This document shows, piece after piece, positions 5,046-11,720 of a DNA stretch of 11,720 nucleotides. The DNA is taken from the NCBI GenBank assembly GCA_014379915.1, contig JACMKV010000415.1, positions 1 to 11,720 on the forward strand, in the 5' to 3' direction. Source of the DNA: Burkholderiales bacterium. GTDB lineage: Bacteria; Pseudomonadota; Gammaproteobacteria; Burkholderiales; JACMKV01. Both the position numbers and the translations under genes were made by a program. The notes beneath the pieces are model-generated. The model had not been told where the DNA came from, made no database searches, and worked only from the letters and a program-made list of their open reading frames with translations. Position 1 is the first letter of the stretch, and each line of letters opens with the position of its first letter.

Positions 5046-6026
5046 TTAGATTGAGACCTTACAGTCTTTGTACGTCAGCCTCTTGTGGTTAGCTGACCGT
5101 ATCGCTGCGAGCGTGCGCTGTCCGTCAGACAGAAACCGGTTGTTGTGCCGAAACTGGAACTCTGCCAAATAGCGGTGCAGATGTTCATGACTGACGGAGT
5201 GGTAGATGCCGTCCAGTCCACGGCGGAGCATTCCGAAAAACCCTTCAATCGAGTTCGTATGCACATCGCCGCGTGCGTATTCATGTGTGCTGTGACGCAC
5301 CGTTTCATGCCCTCCCTCAAACTCTTTGTGCAGTCCCCGATAGCCTGACCATTCGTCAGTCATTACGCGGGAGGAACGTTCGACGTTCTCGCGTATTACC
5401 GCTTTAAGGCTGGCTCCGGTCACGTCTGCAACGATCTTAGGGCGCACATCGCCGCCACGCTGCACCATGCCTACTACGATGCTTTTCCTGCGTGCTTTGG
5501 TTTTGCGGCTATTGTTGTAATGGCGTGGTGCGCCCCCGATAAAAACTTCGTCTACCTCAACGTCGCCAGCCAACATCTCCGGCGCAGTTTCCTGCATGGC
5601 GAAGCGAATACGATTTAGCAGGAATAACGACGATTTATAAGATAGCCCGGTTTGCCGTTTGATTTCCAGCGCGCTGACGCCTTTCTTTGATGTTGAGGCA
5701 CGCCAGAACGCATAGCACCAGTGGCGTAGCGGGATTCGGCTTTCCTCAAACACGGTACCGACACGGACGGTAAATTGCTGCTTGCAACCGTGACAGCGCC
5801 AACGGTAATTGGTCTGCCGCTCGCCGGTTAGCGACTTCATCTTGTACACGTCCAGATCGCCACAATGTGGGCAAGCCGGATGTTCGCCCCAACGCTGCTT
5901 TTCCAAGAACTCGGCGGCGGCGGATTCGTCGGAGCACGCCATAGGAATCGCCGCAATTACTTCATCGTCTTTGGTGCTGGTGTTCTGAACTTTAGTCATT
6001 TGCCTTTCCCGTTTACTTAATAACAT
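5046..6026 (-). mobile_element. ISXO2-like (IS1595-family) DDE transposase, intact
   Basis: 326-aa transposase. An N-terminal zinc ribbon (C52-x2-C55 ... C78-x2-C81) is followed by a helix-turn-helix-like segment and the ISXO2-like catalytic domain. Candidate acidic residues are D159 in DVEVDEVFIGG, D224 in VMTDEWSGYRGL and E261 in NSIEGFFGMLRRGLDGIYHSVS; the C-terminal HLHRYLAEFQFRHNNR block is typical. The frame is open throughout. ATG 6026 gives the full frame; an internal ATG at 5999 has AAAGG three bases before it and could be the true start. A 12-bp palindrome lies just upstream (6037-6048) and may control expression. I could not find clear short terminal inverted repeats next to the gene; GGGCGTGTTGTCAAAG at 5000-5015 is only a weak left-end candidate. 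The 36-bp inverted repeats at 3641 and 6088 are alternative ends. Confidence 0.9.
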
Positions 6027-6028
6027 TT

Positions 6029-6056
6029 TACTTTAGGAAAGGCCTTTCGTCAAGTA
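6029..6056. promoter_or_regulatory. Palindrome directly upstream of the transposase start
   Basis: GAAAGGCCTTTC (6037-6048) is a perfect 12-base palindrome, flanked by TACTT (6029-6033) and AAGTA (6052-6056), which also pair. It ends two bases before ATG 6026, so in mRNA it could hide the ribosome site, and in DNA it could be an operator or transposase-binding site. Confidence 0.5.
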
Positions 6057-6087
6057 AAAAGATTACGGCAGTGCAAAGAAATCAGGG

Positions 6088-6123
6088 TTTCGTAAAGTAC
6101 ATACTGTCGGCGCCGTCCTACAA
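6088..6123 (-). repeat. 36-bp inverted repeat, copy B (right)
   Basis: Reverse complement of copy A at 3641-3676, identical except for positions 8-13, which read ACGGCG instead of CGCCGT. It lies between the transposase and the sensor-kinase stop (6146). The two copies face each other and enclose about 2.4 kb with the DUF3309, small basic, winged-helix-like, tRNA and transposase genes. I see no convincing target-site duplication outside them. Confidence 0.85.
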
Positions 6124-6145
6124 AGCGGGGAGCCGGAAAGCGAGC

Positions 6146-9100
6146 TTAGCCCGTCGCGGACGAGCGGGTTTCCTCATCTTTGTTGGCTTTTGGCAGGGAC
6201 ACCGTGACAGTAGTCCCTTTCCCGGGCGCGCTTGCAACCGAAACATTGCCGATCAGATGCCGTGCGCGCTCGGTCATGCCGCGGATACCATTCGACGTCG
6301 GCTTGATCCGGTGGCCTTCCGAGAAACCGACGCCGTCATCGGCGATCTGCAATAGGTAGCCGTCGGCCCGTTCGCGCCATGTCACTACGACGTGACTGGC
6401 TTTCGCATGCCGGGTGACATTGGTCAATGCTTCCTGGAATACGCGGAAAAACGCGACTGCCAGTTCGTTCGGAACGACGCTATCCTCCGGTTCGGCGTCG
6501 ATAGAGCATGTTGTGCCTGTGCGCTTTTGGTACTCCGCAGCCTGCCATTGCAGCGCGGCGACCAGACCGAGATCATCGAGCAGCGTGGGCCGCAGCTCGC
6601 TCGAGATGCGTCGCATCGTATAAACCGCCGAATCGACGAGTTGCGACATGCCGCGTATGCGTTCGGCCAATAGCGCCTGCGCCGGAGAAAGCCGCGGCAT
6701 CAGCCAGGCGATATCCATTTTCAGCGCAGTCAGGGTGCCGCCCAACTCATCGTGAATCTCGCGCGCAATGTGCGATTTTTCCTCTTCGCGCACGGCCTGC
6801 AGGTGATGCGACAAAGCGCGCAGCTGTTCGCGCGAATGCTCGACTTCGAGCTGGGCGCGGCGCCGTGCAGTGTCGTCGAACAGCACGCCGTCCCACAGTG
6901 TTTTGCCATCCCCCAGCGAAGTCGGCGAAGCTTTGACCGTGACCCACTTGATTTCCTTCAGCTCGCGCTGTCGCGGCAGGACCCGGCCATCCCACTGCCA
7001 TTCGGTCATGTGTTGCGCCGCCTCGAGCAGACTAATAGTGAACCGCTCCCGGTCCTGCGGCGGCATCAAACCCAGCAGGGCCTCCGCGTCGGCTTTGACT
7101 GCTCCCGGGCCGATGCGAAAAAGCTGATAGACCTTGCGGCTGACGTAACGGAAATCCAGGCTAGCCCCATCGGTTTGCAGCTGAAATACCATGCCCGGGA
7201 CGTTGGAAGTCATCGCTTCGTAGCGCGCCTCGCTGCCGCGCAGCGCGCTTTCGGCTGCTCGCCGGTCGGTTACGTCGTAGCATGCGCCTATATATCCGGT
7301 GAAGCCGCCACGCAAATCGTAGAAGGGCCGGCCAAAGTCGAGCAGGGCGCCATAACTGCCATCCCCGCGGCGCAACCGGTATTCGATCTCGAACGCCCGG
7401 CGCGCCGCGAGCGCCTCGCCGTGCGCCTGCATGCAACGCTCGCGGTCGTCGGGGTGCACGCCTTCCAGCCAGCCATCGCCCAGCTCCTGATCGAGGCTGC
7501 GCCCGGTAAAGTCCAGCCAGGCCTGATTGAAGTAGTCGCACTTGCCGGAAGCGTCCGAACGCCGCACCGGATTCGGGAAGTCGCCAATCAGCTTCATGTA
7601 AAAGTCGCGCGACTCACGAATCTTCTGCTCGACATTTTTTCGCTCGGTCACGTCGCGCGTAATGACCGAGTAACCCTGCAGTTCGCCGCGCTCATCACGC
7701 ATTGGCGTGATCACTTCGTCGGCGCAGAACTCGCGGCCGCCGGCGGCTACCCGCAAGTCCTCGTCTTCGTAACGGCCCTGCGCCGCAGCGAGCTGCAGCG
7801 ATCGCTCGGGCACGGAACGCTCGATCTGTTCGTCAGTGAAGAAGACCGAAAAATGTTTGCCGAGGATGTCTTCGGCTGCGTAGCCCTTGATCAGTTGCGC
7901 GCCTTCATTCCAGCTCGTAATAAAGCCATCGGTCGATAACGTGAAAATCGCATAATCGCGAACCACGTTGGAAATCAGGCGCGAGCGCTGCTCTGCTTCA
8001 CGCGCCGCGCGCTCGACTGTCACGCGTTGCCGTACTTCGTAGGCGAGCGCCTGATTCGAAATCGACAACTGCCGGGAACGGCGCCAGGCGGTCTGCAGCA
8101 AAAAAGCCATGAAGGCGAGCAGCGAAGCGAGCCCGATTCCGGATGCCAGTACCGCTTCCGGGATCGACGTTTGTGTTTCCTTGACCGTTGCGCGCGTTGG
8201 CGTGACGGTCAGTTGCCAGCTGCTATCGCCGCTTTGGCGGAGCGGGATGGTCTCGGTCACCGCCCAGGATGGGGCCAGCTGGTCGCCTCGCGCGGTTGTG
8301 TCGTAGATGATTTGATCGCCTTGACGCAGGGTCGCAGCAAAGCCCGGAAACTCGTTCTTCAACAGCCCGTCTAACAAGGCCTGTAGCCGGAACACACCGA
8401 CGATGACGCCGGCAGGAGCTCCGTCGGCCGGGCTGACCGCTGCGCTGTTGCCGCCGACATTCAGGTAAACCGGCGCGTAGATGTGCAACTCGCGTACGCC
8501 ATTGGCGAGATCGATCGATCCCGTCAAGGCATTGTCGCGCCGCGACAATGCCGCATCGAGCGCGGCGCGACGGGCAGGATCGCCAGTGAGAGCCAAACCG
8601 TTAGCGCCGCCCGAGCTGGGCTCGACCCATTTCACGCGCAGGTTGTCATCGGCCCAATAGAGCGCGCTCAAATCCGACAGATCTTTGACATACTGGGTTG
8701 CTTCCGTCCGCCACTGCGCCTCACTGGGTTGATAGATTTGCCAGCGAGCGGCAAAACGACGCAGCGTCTGCGTGCGCGCTTCCACATGCTCGGCAACGTC
8801 GGCGCGCATCGCGGCAGCGGTTCGCGCAATGGCCTGCTGCGCGTCGCCCGCTTCCCGGACGCGCAACGCTTGCCAGAGCAGAAGCGTGCAAATGAAAACT
8901 CCGAACCAGAGCGGAATCGGCGCCCACTTCCTTAATTCGATACGCTCGGCGCCGGAGAAGATGTAGACCGTGAGGCTCAGACCAAGCGCGATAAACGCGA
9001 TCGAGGTCTCCAGTTCGGCGCTGCTAAAGCGCAGGCTGTCGTAAACGAAGCGGCTGCCGCTGACGTGGCCGAATAAGGAAACCAGCGAGATCGCCAGCAC

Positions 9101-9682
9101 AGCAGAGGCGGCGAGCGCGACGATGACGTCGGACGCGAGCTGCTCGCGCGCCGCGGCCAGTACCGCCACCATCGTGCCGATCAGGACAAGATTCAATGCG
9201 GTCAGAAGTGAGATCGACGCAACGTCGCCCGCTGTGTCGGCGAACAGTGCGCTGACGGAAAGCGCGGGCGGCAACTGCCAACCGGCGCCGAATTCGACCA
9301 GATGCACGCTTCCGAGGACGATGACAGCTATGGCAAACGCGGTCGTCAAGATTCGCGCGCGAAACGTGCATGACGCCAGCGACGCACCGCCCAGCAACAG
9401 CCCGAGCGCGACGAGCGGCGGCATATCGGAAGCCAAAGATTGCAGTGCTGGCGCCCACCTCACGTCAAATCGCGCGGCCAGCGCCAGCGCCGCGTAGACC
9501 GCTACCGCGAGACCGGTAATAAACAGGAAGATTGCAGGCCGGGCGGGAAAAATTGGTCTGGTCATGCGGGGTGTATTGCTGGCAGTGCGGCTGGCATCAC
9601 GGTACCGCGAGGCGCGCGTTGCTGTAACGGACTCGTCGGCAGCGATGCGTTCGTCATAGGTGTTTGGAGACAAGGAACTCAT
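6146..9682 (-). CDS. Membrane sensor histidine kinase: 7 TM, CHASE-like sensor, TM, three PAS, HisKA_3 and HATPase
   Basis: 1178-aa inner-membrane kinase. Seven hydrophobic helices lie between residues 49 and 273, a MASE-like input region. A periplasmic region (about 280-505, with EHVEARTQTLRRFAARWQ and VIVGVFRLQALLDGLL) resembles a CHASE sensor. An eighth helix (509-530) is followed by PAS1 (about 572-682, NVVRDYAIFTLSTDGFITSWN), PAS2 (about 692-808) and PAS3 (about 818-942). The HisKA_3 dimerisation helix carries phospho-histidine H977 in REIHDELGG. The ATPase domain has N1088 (FQEALTNVTRHA), DDGVGF (1115-1120) and GIRGMTERA (1132-1140). HisKA_3 kinases usually phosphorylate NarL/LuxR-type regulators. 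No such gene follows it; the nearest is at 1-541. ATG 9682 has no good ribosome site; M40 is an alternative. No receiver domain is present. Confidence 0.93.
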   Translation of the reverse strand: MSSLSPNTYDERIAADESVTATRASRYRDASRTASNTPRMTRPIFPARPAIFLFITGLAVAVYAALALAARFDVRWAPALQSLASDMPPLVALGLLLGGASLASCTFRARILTTAFAIAVIVLGSVHLVEFGAGWQLPPALSVSALFADTAGDVASISLLTALNLVLIGTMVAVLAAAREQLASDVIVALAASAVLAISLVSLFGHVSGSRFVYDSLRFSSAELETSIAFIALGLSLTVYIFSGAERIELRKWAPIPLWFGVFICTLLLWQALRVREAGDAQQAIARTAAAMRADVAEHVEARTQTLRRFAARWQIYQPSEAQWRTEATQYVKDLSDLSALYWADDNLRVKWVEPSSGGANGLALTGDPARRAALDAALSRRDNALTGSIDLANGVRELHIYAPVYLNVGGNSAAVSPADGAPAGVIVGVFRLQALLDGLLKNEFPGFAATLRQGDQIIYDTTARGDQLAPSWAVTETIPLRQSGDSSWQLTVTPTRATVKETQTSIPEAVLASGIGLASLLAFMAFLLQTAWRRSRQLSISNQALAYEVRQRVTVERAAREAEQRSRLISNVVRDYAIFTLSTDGFITSWNEGAQLIKGYAAEDILGKHFSVFFTDEQIERSVPERSLQLAAAQGRYEDEDLRVAAGGREFCADEVITPMRDERGELQGYSVITRDVTERKNVEQKIRESRDFYMKLIGDFPNPVRRSDASGKCDYFNQAWLDFTGRSLDQELGDGWLEGVHPDDRERCMQAHGEALAARRAFEIEYRLRRGDGSYGALLDFGRPFYDLRGGFTGYIGACYDVTDRRAAESALRGSEARYEAMTSNVPGMVFQLQTDGASLDFRYVSRKVYQLFRIGPGAVKADAEALLGLMPPQDRERFTISLLEAAQHMTEWQWDGRVLPRQRELKEIKWVTVKASPTSLGDGKTLWDGVLFDDTARRRAQLEVEHSREQLRALSHHLQAVREEEKSHIAREIHDELGGTLTALKMDIAWLMPRLSPAQALLAERIRGMSQLVDSAVYTMRRISSELRPTLLDDLGLVAALQWQAAEYQKRTGTTCSIDAEPEDSVVPNELAVAFFRVFQEALTNVTRHAKASHVVVTWRERADGYLLQIADDGVGFSEGHRIKPTSNGIRGMTERARHLIGNVSVASAPGKGTTVTVSLPKANKDEETRSSATG

Positions 9683-10017
9683 ATTCAGTTAAGTCTAGTG
9701 ATAGTCATGCAAACATCTTTCTTCAAACGAAATAAAGCGACTTGGTGCTGTCGGCATCATTCAACTGAGACCCGGTAAGAGCTATACGTTCCGTGAATTA
9801 TCCACGGATGCAGGGAAGGTATGGTGTGGAAACACAAAGGCCTGCGCTTGACTGCGACTATGTAAATTTTGCAAGCTTTGTAAAAATCTTCCAAGGCTCT
9901 TTCAGGCGTAACGCGTGGGGGTGCGCGGGGTGCGCGCGCCAGCCGAACGAACCACTATACGGAACGGTTATTGCTGCGGATAGCAATCCAGATGCCTACT
10001 CAGGAATGGAGTAAATA
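9683..10017. promoter_or_regulatory. Divergent intergenic region between sensor kinase and PRC-barrel gene
   Basis: 335 bases that must contain the promoters of both divergent genes. An open frame (9793-10014, GTG start) has no family resemblance and no ribosome site, so I do not call it. A GC-rich near-repeat, GGGTGCGCGGGGTGCGCGCGCC, lies near 9919-9940. No unambiguous promoter boxes were found. Confidence 0.4.
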
Positions 10018-10404
10018 ATGACCGCGATAGACTATAAAGCCGATAGCGAGGCTGGCGGCGCCGGAATTTTGCCGGCGGATACGCTCGAGGGCGACAAAGT
10101 GGTCAACCAGCAGGGTGAAGATCTGGGCAGGGTCGAGGCTATCATGCTCGATACCGGCCGTGGCCGAATCGCTTATGCAGTGCTGTCCTTCGGCGGGTTC
10201 CTCGGCATGGGAGAAAAACTGTTCGCTATTCCCTGGGGCGCGTTGAAAGTCGACTCGGCGAACGAGCGAGTCATGCTGAATGTCGACAAGCAGCAACTCG
10301 AGAACGCCCCCGGGTTCGATAAAGACAACTGGCCGCAAATGGCTGACCGTCAATGGGCGGCCAGTATTCACTCGCATTACCGCGCCCGTCCGTACTGGGA
10401 GTAA
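10018..10404 (+). CDS. PRC-barrel domain protein
   Basis: 128-aa soluble protein. A short N-terminal extension leads into a PRC-barrel domain (about residues 17-95: LPADTLEGDKVVNQQGEDLGRVEAIMLDTGRGRIAYAVLSFGGFLGMGEKLFAIPWGALKVD), followed by a tail with ...NWPQMADRQW and HYRARPYWE. This arrangement is that of the stand-alone PRC-barrel proteins found in many proteobacteria, related to the RimM/photosynthetic reaction centre H-subunit barrel. Their exact role is unknown and is probably protein or RNA interaction under stress. The ATG at 10018 follows GGAGTAAATA, a good ribosome site. There is no signal peptide, so it is cytoplasmic. Confidence 0.92.
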   Translation: MTAIDYKADSEAGGAGILPADTLEGDKVVNQQGEDLGRVEAIMLDTGRGRIAYAVLSFGGFLGMGEKLFAIPWGALKVDSANERVMLNVDKQQLENAPGFDKDNWPQMADRQWAASIHSHYRARPYWE

Positions 10405-10453
10405 CAAGCGTCCACGCTTGGCGAACACTTGCCGATGATCCGGAAAAAGTAGT

Positions 10454-10473
10454 GAAGCAGCATTCGCTGCTTC
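10454..10473 (-). terminator. Hairpin, probable terminator of the 49-aa gene
   Basis: GAAGCAGC, loop ATTC, GCTGCTTC: 8 perfect pairs. Read on the minus strand it is followed by ACTACTTTTTCC, an interrupted T-run, so it fits as terminator for the minus-strand membrane peptide that ends at 10505. It could also stop plus-strand transcription from the PRC-barrel gene. Confidence 0.55.
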
Positions 10474-10504
10474 CCCGTCATCAGAGGGTTTTCGCGGGAG
10501 CCAT

Positions 10505-10654
10505 CTACTGTTCGTCTTCGATATGGCGAAGCTTGCTGTGATCGATATTGCGTTCGGCCTCCCTACTCTGGCGCATTAACCGGCGCATCATCAAGGCGAA
10601 GCCGATTGCGATGATCGCCAGCAGCGCCAGCAGAACCCATAGTCCGTTATTCAT
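10505..10654 (-). CDS. 49-aa single-pass membrane protein, unknown
   Basis: Reads MNNGLWVLLALLAIIAIGFALMMRRLMRQ followed by SREAERNIDHSKLRHIEDEQ. One N-terminal membrane helix (residues 4-23) is followed by a basic stop-transfer segment and a charged cytoplasmic tail of about 25 residues. No family is recognised. A strong ribosome site (AGGAGG, 4 bases before ATG 10654) and clean translation stop support it as real despite its size. It is divergent from the lipoprotein at 10730 with 75 bases between the two starts. Confidence 0.7.
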   Translation of the reverse strand: MNNGLWVLLALLAIIAIGFALMMRRLMRQSREAERNIDHSKLRHIEDEQ

Positions 10655-10696
10655 TTCGCCTCCTGTTGTGTAACCGCAAAACTGCTTTCATTACGT

Positions 10697-10702
10697 TATA
10701 CT
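10697..10702 (+). promoter_or_regulatory. Candidate -10 box of the lipoprotein gene
   Basis: TATACT lies 28 bases before the ATG at 10730. No convincing -35 box is found at the usual spacing, so this rests on the -10 match and position alone. Confidence 0.3.
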
Positions 10703-10729
10703 TCGACTGTCCCCCGAGAGGAGAGTGTC

Positions 10730-11203
10730 ATGAACAGAATCAAATTATTCGTATCGATATCTGTGCTAGCACTGGTATCGGCGTGCGGCATGCTGGGTGG
10801 GAATAAGGAAACCGATAGCGTCGCTGCGACCGGAACGACCGGAACAGATTGTACCGATTGCGGGTTCATCGAATCGATCAATATCGTCGAGGGACGCGAA
10901 GGCATCGGGCTGAGCTCGGTGCTCACAGGATCGGGCGGCAGCATTGCCGGTGCCGCAATCGGCAGCGAATACGGCGATACGTCGCAAACCGCAGCCACCG
11001 TCGCCGGCGCTGCGAGCAGTGCGATGTCCGCTCTGCAGGTGCAGGGTCGCGTCGGCTACAACGATAATCTGTATCGGTTCACCGTGCGCATGGATAACGG
11101 CAAGCGCCAAACTGTCGCGCTCGAAAGCCGCAGCGGATTCGAAGTCGGTGATCGTGTGAAGGTCGTCGACGGCTCGATCGTTAAAACAATGCCAGGAAAA
11201 TAG
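10730..11203 (+). CDS. Glycine-rich outer-membrane-type lipoprotein (SlyB/17-kDa-antigen-like)
   Basis: 157-aa lipoprotein. A signal peptide (residues 1-18, MNRIKLFVSISVLALVSA) ends in lipobox VSA-C with C19. A cysteine pair C41/C44 (DCTDCGFIESINIV) follows, then a glycine/alanine-rich stretch (about 60-100, GIGLSSVLTGSGGSIAGAAIGSEYG...AATVAGAAS) like the glycine-zipper of SlyB/Rickettsia 17-kDa-antigen proteins. The C-terminal beta-rich segment is YRFTVRMDNGKRQTVALESRSGFEVGDRVKVVDGSI. The C-terminal pattern is common in SlyB-like outer-membrane lipoproteins, which help envelope integrity. The ATG at 10730 follows AGGAG with 7-base spacing. A strong terminator follows at 11221, so it is monocistronic. 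Confidence 0.85.
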   Translation: MNRIKLFVSISVLALVSACGMLGGNKETDSVAATGTTGTDCTDCGFIESINIVEGREGIGLSSVLTGSGGSIAGAAIGSEYGDTSQTAATVAGAASSAMSALQVQGRVGYNDNLYRFTVRMDNGKRQTVALESRSGFEVGDRVKVVDGSIVKTMPGK

Positions 11204-11220
11204 TTCTTCCGGTCATCTAA

Positions 11221-11248
11221 AAAAAGAGCAGGCGAGCCTGCTCTTTTT
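11221..11248. terminator. Rho-independent terminator after the lipoprotein gene
   Basis: AAAAAGAGCAGG, loop CGAG, CCTGCTCTTTTT followed by ATTTT. The 12-bp stem, flanking A-tract and T-tract fit a bidirectional intrinsic terminator, 18 bases after the lipoprotein stop. Confidence 0.92.
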
Positions 11249-11346
11249 ATTTTGCCGCGCGCTTTTCATCCGACTCATTCGCTGGCGGGCGCGATCGCCG
11301 AATTTCAGTGCTAAGCTTCGTCGCTAGATTCAACTATTAGGTCCCG

Positions 11347-11720
11347 ATGGCCTCCAAACGAACTAAAGCCAGAGTTGCGATCGCAGTCGGCTCGGTACTG
11401 AGCGCGGCCCTGCTTGTCCTTCTTGGGCTCAATTTGAGCATGGGCGAGGATCAGATCGAGTACCGGCTCGAGCATTTGTATGGCGTCGACGACCCGCAAT
11501 TCCTGCGTTCCATGAGCGTGCTGCTGGGACCGCCGGTCGTCGACGGTAACGTCGTCGAGGAACTACTGAACGGCCAGGAAATTTTTCCAGCTATGCTGCA
11601 GGCGATACGCGGCGCAAAAAAAACCGTCAATTTCGAAACCTACATCTACTGGTCGGGCGCGATCGGCCGGGAGTTTACCGATGCGGTCTCCGATCGCGCG
11701 GCTGCCGGCGTTAAGGTCAA
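11347..11720 (+). CDS. Phospholipase D / cardiolipin synthase-like protein, C-terminus cut by window edge
   Basis: 124 residues visible. An N-terminal membrane anchor (about residues 9-27, RVAIAVGSVLSAALLVLLGL) is followed by DPQFLRSMSVLLGPPVVDGNVVEELLNGQEIFPAMLQAIRGAKKTVNFETYIYWSGAIGREFTDAVSDRAAAGVKV. The pattern NG.EIFPAML.AI..AK.TV.FETYI...G.IG.EF..A...RA.AGV.V is the first half of a PLD domain in bacterial cardiolipin synthases, just before the first HKD motif, which lies beyond the window. These enzymes make cardiolipin at the inner membrane. The ATG at 11347 has only a weak ribosome site (AGG seven bases upstream). Family recognised; the subtype cannot be decided. Confidence 0.88.
   Translation, partial: MASKRTKARVAIAVGSVLSAALLVLLGLNLSMGEDQIEYRLEHLYGVDDPQFLRSMSVLLGPPVVDGNVVEELLNGQEIFPAMLQAIRGAKKTVNFETYIYWSGAIGREFTDAVSDRAAAGVKV

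Noticed and set aside
5000..6056. Short terminal inverted repeats directly around the transposase
   Set aside because: GTTGTCAAAG at about 5006-5015 and CTTGACGAAAG (minus strand, about 6053-6043) share only a partial match, too weak to call IS ends.
6752..7939. 395-codon plus-strand frame inside the sensor kinase
   Set aside because: It is antisense to PAS and kinase domains whose motifs are intact on the minus strand; long antisense frames are common in GC-rich genes.
9793..10014. 73-codon plus-strand frame just before the PRC-barrel gene
   Set aside because: GTG start without a ribosome site and no family resemblance; it occupies the expected divergent promoter region.
1..11720. CRISPR array, integron attC sites, toxin-antitoxin or restriction modules
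   Set aside because: I saw no regularly spaced direct repeats, no integrase and no genes of these families.

Overview
The window looks like a piece of chromosome from a Gram-negative proteobacterium, most likely a betaproteobacterium. The evidence is GC-rich coding sequence, Sec/lipobox lipoproteins, a sigma-54 activator, a DUF3309 mini-protein and a YqjD/ElaB-like anchor protein. The taxonomic call rests on gene content only.

Layout. 1-541 (minus): NarL/LuxR-type response regulator, cut by the window start. About 778-1564: a graveyard of two head-to-head gene remnants. One is a TerC/YoaE-type membrane protein (minus strand) that has lost its middle and carries a short internal inversion. 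The other is the C-terminal end of a DNA topoisomerase IB (plus strand) broken by frameshifts. 1717-3511 (minus): a probable operon of sigma-54 activator, BON-domain lipoprotein and DUF883/YqjD-like membrane anchor, closed by a strong terminator. 3641-6123: a 2.5-kb block bracketed by 36-bp inverted repeats. It holds a DUF3309 mini-protein, a small basic protein, a divergent coiled-coil/winged-helix protein with a clear promoter and palindromic operator candidate, a class II tRNA with anticodon GGG, and an ISXO2/IS1595-type transposase. 6146-9682 (minus): a large hybrid sensor kinase (7 TM, CHASE-like sensor, TM, three PAS, HisKA_3, HATPase). 10018-11720: PRC-barrel protein, a 49-aa membrane peptide (minus), a glycine-rich lipoprotein with a terminator, and the start of a phospholipase D/cardiolipin synthase-like protein cut by the window end.

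How they may work together. The ordinary genes look like an envelope and stress-adaptation neighbourhood: BON and glycine-rich lipoproteins, membrane anchors, PRC barrel, cardiolipin synthase, sigma-54 activator. The sensor kinase belongs to the class that signals to NarL-type regulators, and the only such regulator here is the one at the window start. The two may be a pair now separated by the intervening segment, but this is an inference.

Most interesting: the inverted-repeat-bracketed block carrying a leucine-type class II tRNA body with a proline-codon anticodon next to a transposase. Also notable are the two copies of the 36-bp repeat, identical except for six central bases that are exactly inverted, and the micro-inversion inside the TerC remnant.
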